Shown: in pieces, positions 42,143 through 50,347 of the stretch
Layout of the letters: each line of letters starts with the position of its first letter
How positions within the stretch are numbered: the first letter of the stretch is position 1
Assembly: GCF_036881825.1 (NCBI RefSeq)
Contig: NZ_JBAJMW010000001.1
Coordinates: 704,441-768,440, forward strand
From: Tersicoccus mangrovi
Lineage (GTDB): Bacteria > Actinomycetota > Actinomycetes > Actinomycetales > Micrococcaceae
DNA: 64,000 bases
Direction: 5' to 3'
The notes under the pieces: generated by a model
The model's input: the letters and a program-made list of their open reading frames with translations, nothing else
The model's database searches: none
Told to the model about the DNA's origin: nothing
Position numbers and translations under genes: made by a program

Positions 42143-42784
42143 TCAGTAGGCGACGGTGAACCGCTGCCGGTGATGGACCGGCCGCTCGATCTCGTCGACG
42201 ATGGCGGCGGCGAGGTCCTGGCCCGAGAGGTCGGAGTTGCCGTTCTCGTCGGTGAGGAGGACGTCGCCGCCGGTGCGGTAGGTCCCGGTCGCCTCGCCGG
42301 GCGCGTACGCGCCGAAGCCGGCGGCGGGGCTGACGAAGAACCAGTCGAGGGTCTCGTCCTGCTCGCGCAGCCAGTCGAGGACGTCGGTCATCTCCACAGC
42401 CTCCGCCTTGAAGGCGTCCGGGAAGTCGTCGGTGTCCATGAGCAGCGGCCCGTCCGGGGCGACCCGCAGCGATCCGGCCCCGCCGATGATGCCGAACCGG
42501 GTGCCGTGCTGCTGCGCGTGCCGGGCGACGTTCTCGGCGGCGGGGGCCACCTGCCCGGCCATCGCACCGCGCGGGGAGACGGTGACGAGGACGGTGTCGG
42601 CGTCCACCGCGGCCGCCGCGACGGCGTCGTCGGTGATCGATCCGGCCCGGTAGGTGACGCCGTCGAGCTGCTCGTCGGGGACGGTGCGGCTGATCGAGGT
42701 GACGGTGTGGCCGCGGCGGGCGGCCTCGGCCACGAGGTGGGCGCCGGCGTATCCGGTGCCGCCGATGACGGTGATGCGCGACAT
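42143..42784 (-). CDS. NAD(P)-binding protein, NmrA/atypical SDR type
   Basis: 213 residues from ATG 42784 (MSRITVIGGTGYAGAHLVAE). The GGTGYAG nucleotide loop and the fold of NAD(P)H-binding NmrA-like proteins are clear, but the SDR catalytic Tyr-x3-Lys is missing, as usual for this branch. These proteins bind NAD(P) and act as reductases or sensors. Earlier in-frame starts only add Pro/Gly-rich sequence. It diverges from the MHS transporter gene. Confidence 0.87.
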   Translation of the reverse strand: MSRITVIGGTGYAGAHLVAEAARRGHTVTSISRTVPDEQLDGVTYRAGSITDDAVAAAAVDADTVLVTVSPRGAMAGQVAPAAENVARHAQQHGTRFGIIGGAGSLRVAPDGPLLMDTDDFPDAFKAEAVEMTDVLDWLREQDETLDWFFVSPAAGFGAYAPGEATGTYRTGGDVLLTDENGNSDLSGQDLAAAIVDEIERPVHHRQRFTVAY

Positions 42785-42909
42785 GTGTTCTCCTTCACGT
42801 CCGAGCGGGGTGCTCACCGGTGTCAAGGCCGCCTCGATCCCCGGCATTCCCGGGACGAGGGCGATTCTCGGTCCTCCGGGGGGCCTCCCGGCCCGGGTGG
42901 GCCCGGGCG

Positions 42910-42915
42910 TAGGGT
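42910..42915 (+). promoter_or_regulatory. -10 box TAGGGT before the MHS transporter gene
   Basis: TAGGGT lies 48 bases before ATG 42964; AAAGG near 42950 would serve as the ribosome binding site. Confidence 0.4.
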
Positions 42916-42963
42916 GGACGTGCTCCGCCCCGGGAGTGGTCCCCACGAAAGGTAGCGGTTCTC

Positions 42964-44394
42964 ATGTTCGGTCCCGACAATGTCCGGCGGCGGTGGCGCG
43001 TCGAGGACATCACCGTCACGAAGCCCGATGTGATCAAGCGCGCCATCGGCGCCGCTGCCATCGGCAACGTCACCGAGTGGTACGACTTCGGCGTCTACGG
43101 CTACCTCCAGACCACCATCGAGGGCGTTTTCCTGCCCAAGGACGCCGGCGTCGCGGGCGGCATCATCGTCGCCGGCCTGTTCGCCGTCGCCTTCCTGGTC
43201 CGCCCCTTCGGTGGCATGTTCTTCGGTCCGCTCGCGGACCGCATCGGCCGCAACAAGGTCCTCGCCGTCACCATGATCATGATGGCGCTCGGCACCTTCG
43301 CGATCGGCGTCCTGCCCAGCTATGCGGCCATCGGCCTCGGCGCCCCGTTCCTGCTGCTGGCCTGCCGGCTGGTGCAGGGCTTCTCCACCGGCGGTGAGTA
43401 CGGCAACGCGATGACGTTCATCGCCGAGTACGCGCCGGACCGGCGGCGCGGCTTCCTCGGCAGCCTGCTCGAGGTCGGCACGTTCATCGGCTACCTGCTC
43501 GGCGCCTCCATCGCGACCCTCGTCGGCGTCCTGCTCACCGAGGACCAGTTGACCTCCTGGGGCTGGCGGCTGCCGTTCTTCCTCGCCCTGCCGCTCGGCC
43601 TGGTCGGTGTGTACCTGCGGTCCCGTCTCGCGGACACCCCGGCGTACCTGGCGCTGGAGAAGGAGTCCGAGGATCGGGAGAAGGAGAACAAGGTCTCCGG
43701 CGAGTTCAAGAAGATCTTCTCCCTGTGGCCCAACCTGCTCGCCTGCATCGGCCTGGTGCTCGCGTGGAACGTCACCAACTACATGCTCACCGCGTACATG
43801 CCCACGTTCTTCCCGGACATCCAGCGGATCCAGGGCTCCGGCGGCGTCTCGGAGGTGACCTCGCAGATCCTGCAGATCATCGTGATGGCCGTGTGCGTGG
43901 TCATGATCCCGATCATCGGCCGGCTCTCGGACCGGTTCGGCCGCAAGCTGATCGTGCGGATCGGCTCGGTCGCCCTGATCGTGCTCTCGATCCCGTCCCT
44001 GCTGCTGATCCGCGGCACCGGCGGGGTCAGCGTGCTCGCGGGCCTGCTGATCATGGGCCTGAGCCTGATCTGCTTCAGCGCGACCATGCCGTCGACGCTG
44101 CCGTCCCTGTTCCCGACGGTCGTCCGTGCGGGCGCCCTGTCCATCGCGTTCAACATCTCCGTCTCGCTGTTCGGCGGCACGACGTCGACCGTGATGAAGG
44201 CGCTCGTCGGCGGCACCGGCAACCTGATGTGGCCGGCGTACTACCTGATCGCGGCCGGCATCATCGGGCTGATCTCGATCCAGCGGGTGCCGGAGTCCAA
44301 CGGAAAGGCCCTGTGGGGCTCCACCCCCTCGGCCGGCTCGAAGCAGGAGGCCAAGGAGATGGTCGCGGACTTGAAGGCCGAAGCGGCCGGCTGA
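42964..44394 (+). CDS. MHS-family MFS transporter (metabolite:H+ symporter, ProP/KgtP-like)
   Basis: 476 residues. Helix 1 has GNVTEWYDFGVYGYL and the loop motif RPFGGMFFGPLADRIGRNKV; RLVQGFSTGGEYGNAMTFIA is diagnostic of the MHS group, which imports proline/betaine, alpha-ketoglutarate, citrate, shikimate or aromatic acids. Twelve helices are visible. The C-terminus is a hydrophilic lysine-containing tail (KQEAKEMVADLKAEAAG). Two amidohydrolase genes converge on it, suggesting a catabolic setting, but the substrate is not deducible. Confidence 0.93.
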   Translation: MFGPDNVRRRWRVEDITVTKPDVIKRAIGAAAIGNVTEWYDFGVYGYLQTTIEGVFLPKDAGVAGGIIVAGLFAVAFLVRPFGGMFFGPLADRIGRNKVLAVTMIMMALGTFAIGVLPSYAAIGLGAPFLLLACRLVQGFSTGGEYGNAMTFIAEYAPDRRRGFLGSLLEVGTFIGYLLGASIATLVGVLLTEDQLTSWGWRLPFFLALPLGLVGVYLRSRLADTPAYLALEKESEDREKENKVSGEFKKIFSLWPNLLACIGLVLAWNVTNYMLTAYMPTFFPDIQRIQGSGGVSEVTSQILQIIVMAVCVVMIPIIGRLSDRFGRKLIVRIGSVALIVLSIPSLLLIRGTGGVSVLAGLLIMGLSLICFSATMPSTLPSLFPTVVRAGALSIAFNISVSLFGGTTSTVMKALVGGTGNLMWPAYYLIAAGIIGLISIQRVPESNGKALWGSTPSAGSKQEAKEMVADLKAEAAG

Positions 44395-44435
44395 GATCGG
44401 TCGCTCAGCGTCCTCGCTCGCGGTGCCGGCCGCCC

Positions 44436-45836
44436 TCAGCCCGCGGTGTGCTCGCGGGCGACGCGGTCCTTGATCGCGGTCAGGTCGGCCTCGGACCGGT
44501 AGGTGCCGTGGCGGACGACGCCGACGACGCCGTGCAGCGCCGCGACGGACCGGGTCGGGTCCTCGCGCAGCAGCACCAGGTCCGCGCGCCTGCCCGCGGC
44601 GACGGCGCCGAGGTCGTCCCGGCCGAGGAACCGGGCCGGTTCCGACGTCGTCGTCCGCAGCACCTGCAGCGGGCTCAGCCCCGCGGCGGCGAGCTCGTCG
44701 AACTCCCGGTGCAGGCTCGCGCCGGGGATCTCCCAGGAAGCGCCGGTGACGTCGCTGCCGGCCAGCATCGGCACGCCCGCCTCGGCGAGCACCCCGGCCA
44801 GGCGCAGCTGCGCGTCGTAGAGGTCGTGGAACACCCGCCGCGTCTGTTCCGGCAGCGCCGTCGCCTTCGTGGCGGTCTTCTCCCACAGCGCGCGGGTCCG
44901 CGGCGCCATGAACCGCAGGTCCGGATCGTCGGCCCAGCCTGGGTCGTCGCCGCGCTCGTTGGTCTTCTCCCGGATCAGGGTGGGGCATTGCCAGGTCCCG
45001 TGGTCGACGAGGACGCCCGCCAGCTCCCGCGCCCGCTCGTCGCTGTACGCGTCCAGGGCCTTGCGCATGATCGCGACCTGCTCCGGGCTGGTGCGCAGCT
45101 GCGGGTTGACGACGATGCGCTTGAGGATCGCGGCGAACACCCGATCCATGAACGGGAGCTTCGCGCTCGGCAGGCGCGGGGCCTTCAGCGCGGCGAGGTC
45201 GGCGCGGATCTCGTCCGCGTTGCTCGCGCAGGAGGCCAGGAGGCCGAGGCCGGGCCCGAGGTGCTCGATGAACCGGATGCCGGCCGCGGCGGCGTCCTCC
45301 GCCATGGTGGTGGGCGGCAGGTGGCCGCCGAGCGGGATGCCGAGCCGGTTGGCCTCGTCCTGCGCGGCGGGATAGTGCGCCGCGGCGACCATGCCCATCT
45401 TGATGAAGTCGGCGCCGTGCGCGTGCTGGCCGCGGACGGTCTCCCGCACGTCGGCCTCGCCGGCGGCGTTGAGCGGGGTGAGCAGGGCGCCGGGCAGCTG
45501 CAGCAGCGACGGCGCGTCCGCCGACTCGGCGAAGTCCCCGGCCCGGCGCCGAGCGAGTAGGGCGTCGGAGCCGGACATCTGCCGGTACCCGGTGATCCCG
45601 AAGGCCACCATGAGCTCGTGGGCGCCGGACGGGTCGGCCAGTTCGAGGGCGTGGGCGTGCATGTCGTTGAAGCCGGGCACCATGTAGGCGCCGCCGGTGT
45701 CGACGACGCGTGCCCCGTCGGGGGCCTCGGTGGTCATCGCGGCGACGCGGTCCCCGTCGACGACGACGGTCAGGCCCGGGGTGGTCTGCCCGGTTTCCAC
45801 GTCGACGACGGTCGAGTTCGTCAGGGCGAGCGTCAT
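44436..45836 (-). CDS. Amidohydrolase family protein
   Basis: 466 residues. An N-terminal beta-sandwich (STVVDVETGQTTPGLTVVVD) precedes the metal-dependent barrel with HxH in GFNDMHAHALEL, later histidines in GGHLPPTT and FIEHLGPG, and an aspartate in MLAGSDVTGASWEI. It closes with a C-terminal sandwich (AAGRRADLVLLREDP). This is the imidazolonepropionase/prolidase-like branch, which hydrolyses cyclic amides or peptides. It starts 4 bases after the stop of the ACMSD-type gene. Confidence 0.9.
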   Translation of the reverse strand: MTLALTNSTVVDVETGQTTPGLTVVVDGDRVAAMTTEAPDGARVVDTGGAYMVPGFNDMHAHALELADPSGAHELMVAFGITGYRQMSGSDALLARRRAGDFAESADAPSLLQLPGALLTPLNAAGEADVRETVRGQHAHGADFIKMGMVAAAHYPAAQDEANRLGIPLGGHLPPTTMAEDAAAAGIRFIEHLGPGLGLLASCASNADEIRADLAALKAPRLPSAKLPFMDRVFAAILKRIVVNPQLRTSPEQVAIMRKALDAYSDERARELAGVLVDHGTWQCPTLIREKTNERGDDPGWADDPDLRFMAPRTRALWEKTATKATALPEQTRRVFHDLYDAQLRLAGVLAEAGVPMLAGSDVTGASWEIPGASLHREFDELAAAGLSPLQVLRTTTSEPARFLGRDDLGAVAAGRRADLVLLREDPTRSVAALHGVVGVVRHGTYRSEADLTAIKDRVAREHTAG

Positions 45837-45840
45837 ACCG

Positions 45841-46809
45841 TCACCTCCCGCCCAGCAGCGTACGCGCGTTGCGGGTGGTCAGCTCCCGCCAGCCGGGGTC
45901 GGTGAGGTCGCCCCAGCCCGCATCGAGGCCGGCGATCTGCGCGGCGACCAGCGGCGGCGGCGTGAAGCACCAGTCGCTGCCGTAGAGCAGGTGGTCGTGC
46001 CCGACGGCGGCGACCAGGGCGGGAGCGGCGGACGGCAGCGGCGTCCCGGCGAGGTCGAACCAGAGGCTCGGGAGCAGCCTGGCGAGCGTGTCGGTGCCGA
46101 CGGCGGCCCGGTCACCGGCGAGCCGCTCCCCGAACGCCTCCTGGAACATGCTGATCCGGGTGGCGACGAGCGGCAGCACCCCGCCCGTGTGCGGGGCGAT
46201 CCACCGGATCCGAAGGAAGCGCTCCAGCACCCCTGAGACGGCCAGGTCGACGAACGTGCGGGTGGTGTCGAGGAGGTACTCGAGCATCGGGGAGGGGCGC
46301 CCGAAGGTCGTGACCTCCGCACCGGGCGCGGCGGTCGGGTGGACGAAGACGACGGCGTCCCGCTCGTCCAGCGCCGCCCAGACCGGCTCGAACGCCGGAT
46401 CGGCCAGGTAGGCGCCGTGGATGTTCGTCTTGACGGCGATGCCGTCGGCGCCCAGCTCGTCGAGTGCCCGGACGGCCTCGGCGACCGAGGCGTCGACCGC
46501 GGGCAGCGGCAGGGAGGCGAAGACCCCGAAGGCGTCGGGTCGGCGGGAGGCGATCTCGGCGGCGAAGTCGTTGGTCCGGCGGGCCAGCGACACCGCCGCG
46601 GCGTCGTCCCCGAAGTGGAGGCCCGGCGCGGAGAGCGAGAGCAGCGAGCGGTCGATGCCGTTCGCCTCCATCAGCGCCAGGTGCGCGTCCTCGCTCCAGG
46701 CGGGCCAGCCCGGCATCCCGTCGATGCTCTCGACGTGGCCGGCCGCGCGCGCCTCGTCGGCGTACCAGTCGGGGATGAAGTGGGCGTGGACGTCGATCAG
46801 ACCGGGCAC
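45841..46809 (-). CDS. ACMSD-type amidohydrolase (amidohydrolase family 2)
   Basis: 322 residues from GTG 46809, placed after AGGAGAATCC; longer in-frame starts add unlikely Thr-rich residues. Metal ligands: HxH in LIDVHAHFIPDWY, H in VVFVHPTA and in RWIAPHTGG, and D in LLYGSDWCFTPPP. These define the ACMSD/gamma-resorcylate decarboxylase group, which decarboxylates or hydrolyses aromatic acids. Linked to a second amidohydrolase, suggesting a short catabolic pathway; the substrate is unknown. Confidence 0.9.
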   Translation of the reverse strand: MPGLIDVHAHFIPDWYADEARAAGHVESIDGMPGWPAWSEDAHLALMEANGIDRSLLSLSAPGLHFGDDAAAVSLARRTNDFAAEIASRRPDAFGVFASLPLPAVDASVAEAVRALDELGADGIAVKTNIHGAYLADPAFEPVWAALDERDAVVFVHPTAAPGAEVTTFGRPSPMLEYLLDTTRTFVDLAVSGVLERFLRIRWIAPHTGGVLPLVATRISMFQEAFGERLAGDRAAVGTDTLARLLPSLWFDLAGTPLPSAAPALVAAVGHDHLLYGSDWCFTPPPLVAAQIAGLDAGWGDLTDPGWRELTTRNARTLLGGR

Positions 46810-46887
46810 GGATTCTCCTGTGGTCGTGGTGGTCCCGCCCCGCGGCACGAACGGGGCCGCGGGACGGGAGGTCGGTGGGGGAACGCC

Positions 46888-46915
46888 CGGTCCGGTCGCC
46901 GGTGCGACCGGACCG
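46888..46915 (-). terminator. Perfect hairpin after the HsaA-like gene
   Basis: CGGTCCGGTCGC and GCGACCGGACCG pair over 12 bp with a 4-base loop, starting 9 bases after the stop at 46925. It separates the flavoprotein gene from the amidohydrolase pair. No T-run is present. Confidence 0.65.
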
Positions 46916-46924
46916 GGAACGGGG

Positions 46925-48103
46925 TCAGACCAGCGGGGAGACGACGGGCCGCTCGTCGCCGACGATCGCCTTGCCGTACACCTCGTAGGAGACGAGGGGG
47001 TTGACGACGCCGTGGCGGGCGGCCGTGTTGGAGTCCCGCCAGATCCGCTGCAGCGGGCTGGACTCGGCGAAGGAGCCGGCGCCGTGGATCGAGAGCAGCC
47101 GGTCGATCACCTGGGTCACCGACTCGGCGACCGTCGCGGTGTCCGCCCGCACCCGCGCCCGGGTGCGGTAGTCGGGGTACGTGCCGGCGACGGCCGCGGT
47201 GTCGATGTCCGCGGCGGCGCGCCGGGCGTGCAGCTCCGCCGTGTCGAGCAGCTGGGCGATGCGGGCGAGCTCGAGCTGGACGGCCGTGGACTCCGCCTGC
47301 GTCTGGAAGAAGCTGTACGGGACGGCCTTGGTGGCGGCCTTCTCCACGACGAAGTCGAACGCGGCGCGGCCGAGGCCGAGCTGCGCGCCGATGAGCACGA
47401 GCGCCAGCACGGGCACGAACGCAGCGCGGTGCACGGGCTCGTCCGCGACGTCCGGGTTGAGGTACTGGCCGCCGATGGCCGGCGGCACCATCATGACGCG
47501 GTGGTCGGGCACGAACACGTCCTCGACGACGATGCAGTTGCTCGCGCTCGAGCGCATGCCGGTGACGAACCAGGTGTCCTCGATCTCGTAGTCGGTGCGC
47601 GGGATGACGGCGAGCCCCTGGTTGACGATCTCGCCGGCCTCGTTGGGGATCGGGATGCCGACACCGGCCCACGTGGACCGGTAGGAGCCGGAGTTGTAGT
47701 ACCACTTCCCGGTCACCCGGTAGCCGCCGTCGACGCGAGTCGCCTGGGCGGTCGGGGCGAGGACGCCGGTGACGAACGCGTCCGGGTCCTGGCCCCAGAT
47801 CTCGTCCTGCAGCTCCCGGGACATGAGCCCGGCGAGCCAGCCGCACACGTTGGCCAGCGTCACGGTCCAACCGGCGCCGCCGTCGCCGTACGCGGTGGCC
47901 GCCGCGACGTCGAGCATGTCCTGCGCGGTGCCCTCGAGGCCGCCGTAGCGCTTCGGGGTGCCGATCCGGAAGGCGCCGGCCTCCCGCAACGCGTCGATCG
48001 ACGCGTCGGGCACCACCGTGGCCGTGGACGCCGCCGCCCTCGCCCCGTTCCGCCGGCCGTACGCCCTGCTGGCGTGGCTGCTGTCCACCCGCGGGTACAG
48101 CAT
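46925..48103 (-). CDS. HsaA-like acyl-CoA dehydrogenase-fold monooxygenase, 5' end lost or altered
   Basis: 392 codons are open from ATG 48103, but recognisable sequence begins only at VPDASIDALREAGAFRIGTP (about base 48016). Further landmarks: YGDGGAGWTVTLANVCGWLA, GKWYYNSGSYRSTWAG, VPDHRVMMVPPAIGG and the C-terminal SIHGAGSFAESSPLQRIWRD. This is the flavin-dependent monooxygenase branch of the acyl-CoA dehydrogenase fold (HsaA, DszC type). The first 25-30 conserved residues appear to be missing, and codons with strong GC3 run on the opposite strand there. It may be inactive. Confidence 0.72.
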   Translation of the reverse strand: MLYPRVDSSHASRAYGRRNGARAAASTATVVPDASIDALREAGAFRIGTPKRYGGLEGTAQDMLDVAAATAYGDGGAGWTVTLANVCGWLAGLMSRELQDEIWGQDPDAFVTGVLAPTAQATRVDGGYRVTGKWYYNSGSYRSTWAGVGIPIPNEAGEIVNQGLAVIPRTDYEIEDTWFVTGMRSSASNCIVVEDVFVPDHRVMMVPPAIGGQYLNPDVADEPVHRAAFVPVLALVLIGAQLGLGRAAFDFVVEKAATKAVPYSFFQTQAESTAVQLELARIAQLLDTAELHARRAAADIDTAAVAGTYPDYRTRARVRADTATVAESVTQVIDRLLSIHGAGSFAESSPLQRIWRDSNTAARHGVVNPLVSYEVYGKAIVGDERPVVSPLV

Positions 48104-48164
48104 CGCCGACGACCTGCTGGGCGACGACCGTCCCGACGGCGTCGCCGCGTTCTACGCGCCGTCC
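48018..48164 (+). pseudogene. Coding-like remnant on the opposite strand
   Basis: A 49-codon stretch on the plus strand (VDAAALAPFRRPYALLAWLL, then STRGYSIADDLLGDDRPDGV) has near-complete G/C third positions and plausible protein composition. It has no credible start and no natural end, and lies wedged between the 5' end of the HsaA-like gene and the hydrolase fragment, both on the minus strand. I take it as a gene fragment left by a rearrangement. The parent family is not recognised. Confidence 0.4.
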
Positions 48165-48165
48165 G

Positions 48166-48552
48166 TCAGCGCGCGGGCAGTTCGCCCAGGAACTCCCGCA
48201 TCAGCGCGGCGACCTCGGGCAGGTGCGTCTCGAGCAGGAAGTGGCCGCCGTCGAGCAGCTCGATCCGGGCGTCGGGCAGGTCGGCGCTGAAGGCCCGCGC
48301 GCCGTCCGGCCCGAAGATCTCGTCGTTGCGTCCCCACACGGCCAGCAGCGGCACCGGGTGTTCGCGGAACGTCGCGTGCAGGGCCGGGTAGAGCTCGCGG
48401 TTGGAGGGGTAGTCACCGTAGAGCGCGAGCTGGACCTCGGCGTTGCCGGGACGGGCCAGCCAGGCGCTGTCCCGCAGCCAGGTGTCGGGATCGACGAGGC
48501 TCTCGTCCGAGGTGCCGTGGACGTACTGCCAGCGGACGGCCTCGGTCTCATC
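48166..48552 (-). pseudogene. Alpha/beta-hydrolase gene, C-terminal fragment
   Basis: About 128 codons in one frame, bounded upstream by an in-frame TAA at 48553-48555. The encoded WQYVHGTSDESLVDPDTWL, PLLAVWGRNDEIFGPDGARA (catalytic acid) and LLDGGHFLLETHLPEVAALM (catalytic histidine) form the C-terminal half of an epoxide-hydrolase-like alpha/beta hydrolase. The nucleophile half is absent. The truncation falls exactly where base composition changes to the AT-richer retron block, so the insertion probably destroyed the gene. Confidence 0.8.
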
Positions 48553-48728
48553 TTAGCCATTCGAGAGCATCGGCCACATGCTTGCCTCTCCGCCCGTGCG
48601 GGAGAACATTCAGGCGACGACACCGCGTCAAAGCCTTAGCGGCGAGTGCACGTACCAAGTATCTAACTGAATCGCTTCGACCTTCAGATGGATCTATGGG
48701 ACTCTCGCCTAGAAACGTTCAAGAAGCG

Positions 48729-48734
48729 TATACT
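48729..48734 (+). promoter_or_regulatory. -10 box TATACT for the retron operon
   Basis: TATACT lies 30 bases before GTG 48765 and would start transcription near 48741, leaving AGGGGGA as ribosome binding site. This makes GTG 48765 a better start than the upstream ATG 48696. No good -35 box is visible. Confidence 0.45.
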
Positions 48735-48764
48735 GTAGACGAAAAGCCATCACAGGGGGAAGTA

Positions 48765-50096
48765 GTGCTCGATTGTCCATCAGTCACCAGATGGTTAGAC
48801 CAGTTTCCGGAAGAAGACAGGAAACTGGCGATGCTCACAGTTCAGTCGCTACGAATTGTGCCTACCGACAGGATCAAGAGCGATCTTAGTGCGTTGATCT
48901 CTGAATTAGTCGATAATGCTGTAGCCGCAGGATCTTGCGTTATGGTAGAAGCGGTCAATTCTCGCGAAGACATACGGAGATGGTGGCGAAGCAGGACAGA
49001 AGGCGATCTCTGCCCGAAGCCAACGAAAGTCAATGTCGACTCGTTCGCAATCTATGACGACTTCGAACCCATTGCAGTTCGAGATTTCGATTCTGGGTCA
49101 GAAAAATACTTGGATATCGTTATCCGAGACGAGTATGAGCGCCGAAATCGCCCAAGTTACTGGATTCAGAGTACGCCGGGATTACGAACCCTGGGCACCT
49201 CCCCGACGAAGATTTCTCTCATTCTTATAACCGACAATGTCGGGTCAGGACAGCAAGTTATAGACTTCCTGGACCATGTATATCAGTCGTGCAGCTACGG
49301 ATTGCTGGCAGCGCACAAGATAGACCTGCACCTCGCGTCATGGACAGCCTCGCCCCAAGGCGAAGCAAGAGTTATACAAAAGCTCACCCAGTACCAGACA
49401 ACGACAGGCGGTACCGGCAACGGGTCCAGCTCTTTTCGATCTCTGCAAACCACCCTTTCTTTCAATGACGCAGAAGATCCAATTGCGCGTACCACTCTAG
49501 AAGGTTTCTTTCGTAAGTACTCTTCGTCGAAGCGGAACAAGGGACTTGGGTACGGAAGGAGCGCTACACGTACCATCCTGCTGGGATCCTCCTGCCCAAA
49601 CACAGTGCCCGACTTGCTATTCATGACCCACAAGAAACAACCCTACGTCCCCTTATTCCCAGCTAAGCGAATTCCGCCGGATATCGTCGAAGTGGCGAAT
49701 GGGATCAGCGAGGCTGACACACCAATTGAAATCACGAGTTCGCTTCTCGAAACGTTGGCAACAGATAGATTAATCCAAGCAGCACGGAGAGTGGGTCGCG
49801 CAGGCGATCCTACCTGGGCAATTCTGTTACTAGCCATGGCTGGTCTGGCCAGAAACCAAGCCGTACAACACCTAACCACCCCGTACTACCGGTTTCGAAG
49901 AGCCGAAGGGGAACTGCATAGACTCGGCTGGCTCGATTCAGAATTCAAGCCAACGGATCAGGGAAGGACTATAGTAAGAAGGTTCGGACGTAAGGGCAAC
50001 TACTCAGACTTCGCATCCGCCAGACGCTTCATGAAGCTATCAGTTGACGCTGCTGGCGTGGTGTATTACCCTCATTCAGTGCGAGGGGCGGGATAG
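48765..50096 (+). CDS. Retron-associated phosphoribosyltransferase-like effector with a C-terminal winged helix
   Basis: 443 residues from GTG 48765 (ATG 48696 is an alternative). The N-terminal part (VTRWLDQFPEEDRKLAMLTV) and the loop ILITDNVGSGQQVIDFL at about residues 154-170 resemble a PRPP-binding loop of phosphoribosyltransferase-like conflict proteins. The first acidic residue of the classic loop is replaced by Thr, so catalysis is uncertain. The last 100 residues (FRRAEGELHRLGWLDSEFKP) look like a winged helix. It directly precedes the candidate msr-msd RNA and reverse transcriptase. In retrons the extra protein is the toxic effector held in check by RT and msDNA. Confidence 0.7.
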   Translation: MLDCPSVTRWLDQFPEEDRKLAMLTVQSLRIVPTDRIKSDLSALISELVDNAVAAGSCVMVEAVNSREDIRRWWRSRTEGDLCPKPTKVNVDSFAIYDDFEPIAVRDFDSGSEKYLDIVIRDEYERRNRPSYWIQSTPGLRTLGTSPTKISLILITDNVGSGQQVIDFLDHVYQSCSYGLLAAHKIDLHLASWTASPQGEARVIQKLTQYQTTTGGTGNGSSSFRSLQTTLSFNDAEDPIARTTLEGFFRKYSSSKRNKGLGYGRSATRTILLGSSCPNTVPDLLFMTHKKQPYVPLFPAKRIPPDIVEVANGISEADTPIEITSSLLETLATDRLIQAARRVGRAGDPTWAILLLAMAGLARNQAVQHLTTPYYRFRRAEGELHRLGWLDSEFKPTDQGRTIVRRFGRKGNYSDFASARRFMKLSVDAAGVVYYPHSVRGAG

Positions 50097-50347
50097 GTGC
50101 CTAGACTTGTCGTCCTTTCTGGATGACGCGGCTCGTACCGTTTGACGCATTGCGTCGAACGTATGGGGATCGGCTGAACTTAACGATCTGCGCGCAAGCC
50201 GTTCAGGCTGGCGTATGCGAATAGTGGGTTCATGCCGGCGCTTGGAACTTGATATCAGAAAGTACTGAGTTCGAACTATAGGCCGACGAAATTCTGATGA
50301 ATTGTCGCCGGCATGAGGGAATCCAATGGTAGGCATCGTCCCGCCCC
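50085..50347 (+). ncRNA. Candidate retron msr-msd RNA
   Basis: The 229-base gap before the reverse transcriptase is highly structured. Its ends pair: GGGGCGGGA (50085-50093) with TCCCGCCCC (50339-50347) and TGCCTA (50098-50103) with TAGGCA (50330-50335), separated by a 3-4 base internal loop. This is the expected a1/a2 helix. Inside are a hairpin near 50138-50164 (arms CGTTTGACGCA and TGCGTCGAACG, one G-U pair) and a long msd-like stem, TCATGCCGGCG (50230-50240) with its exact complement at 50306-50316. A G follows a1 at 50104 and could be the branching base. The helix overlaps the end of the effector gene and the first codons of the RT gene. Confidence 0.7.

Noticed and set aside
48549..48714. 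Minus-strand frame ending PHGRRGKHVADALEWLR just inside the retron block
   Set aside because: It looks protein-like at its end but has no good start or ribosome binding site and overlaps the effector's 5' region; too short to support as a gene.
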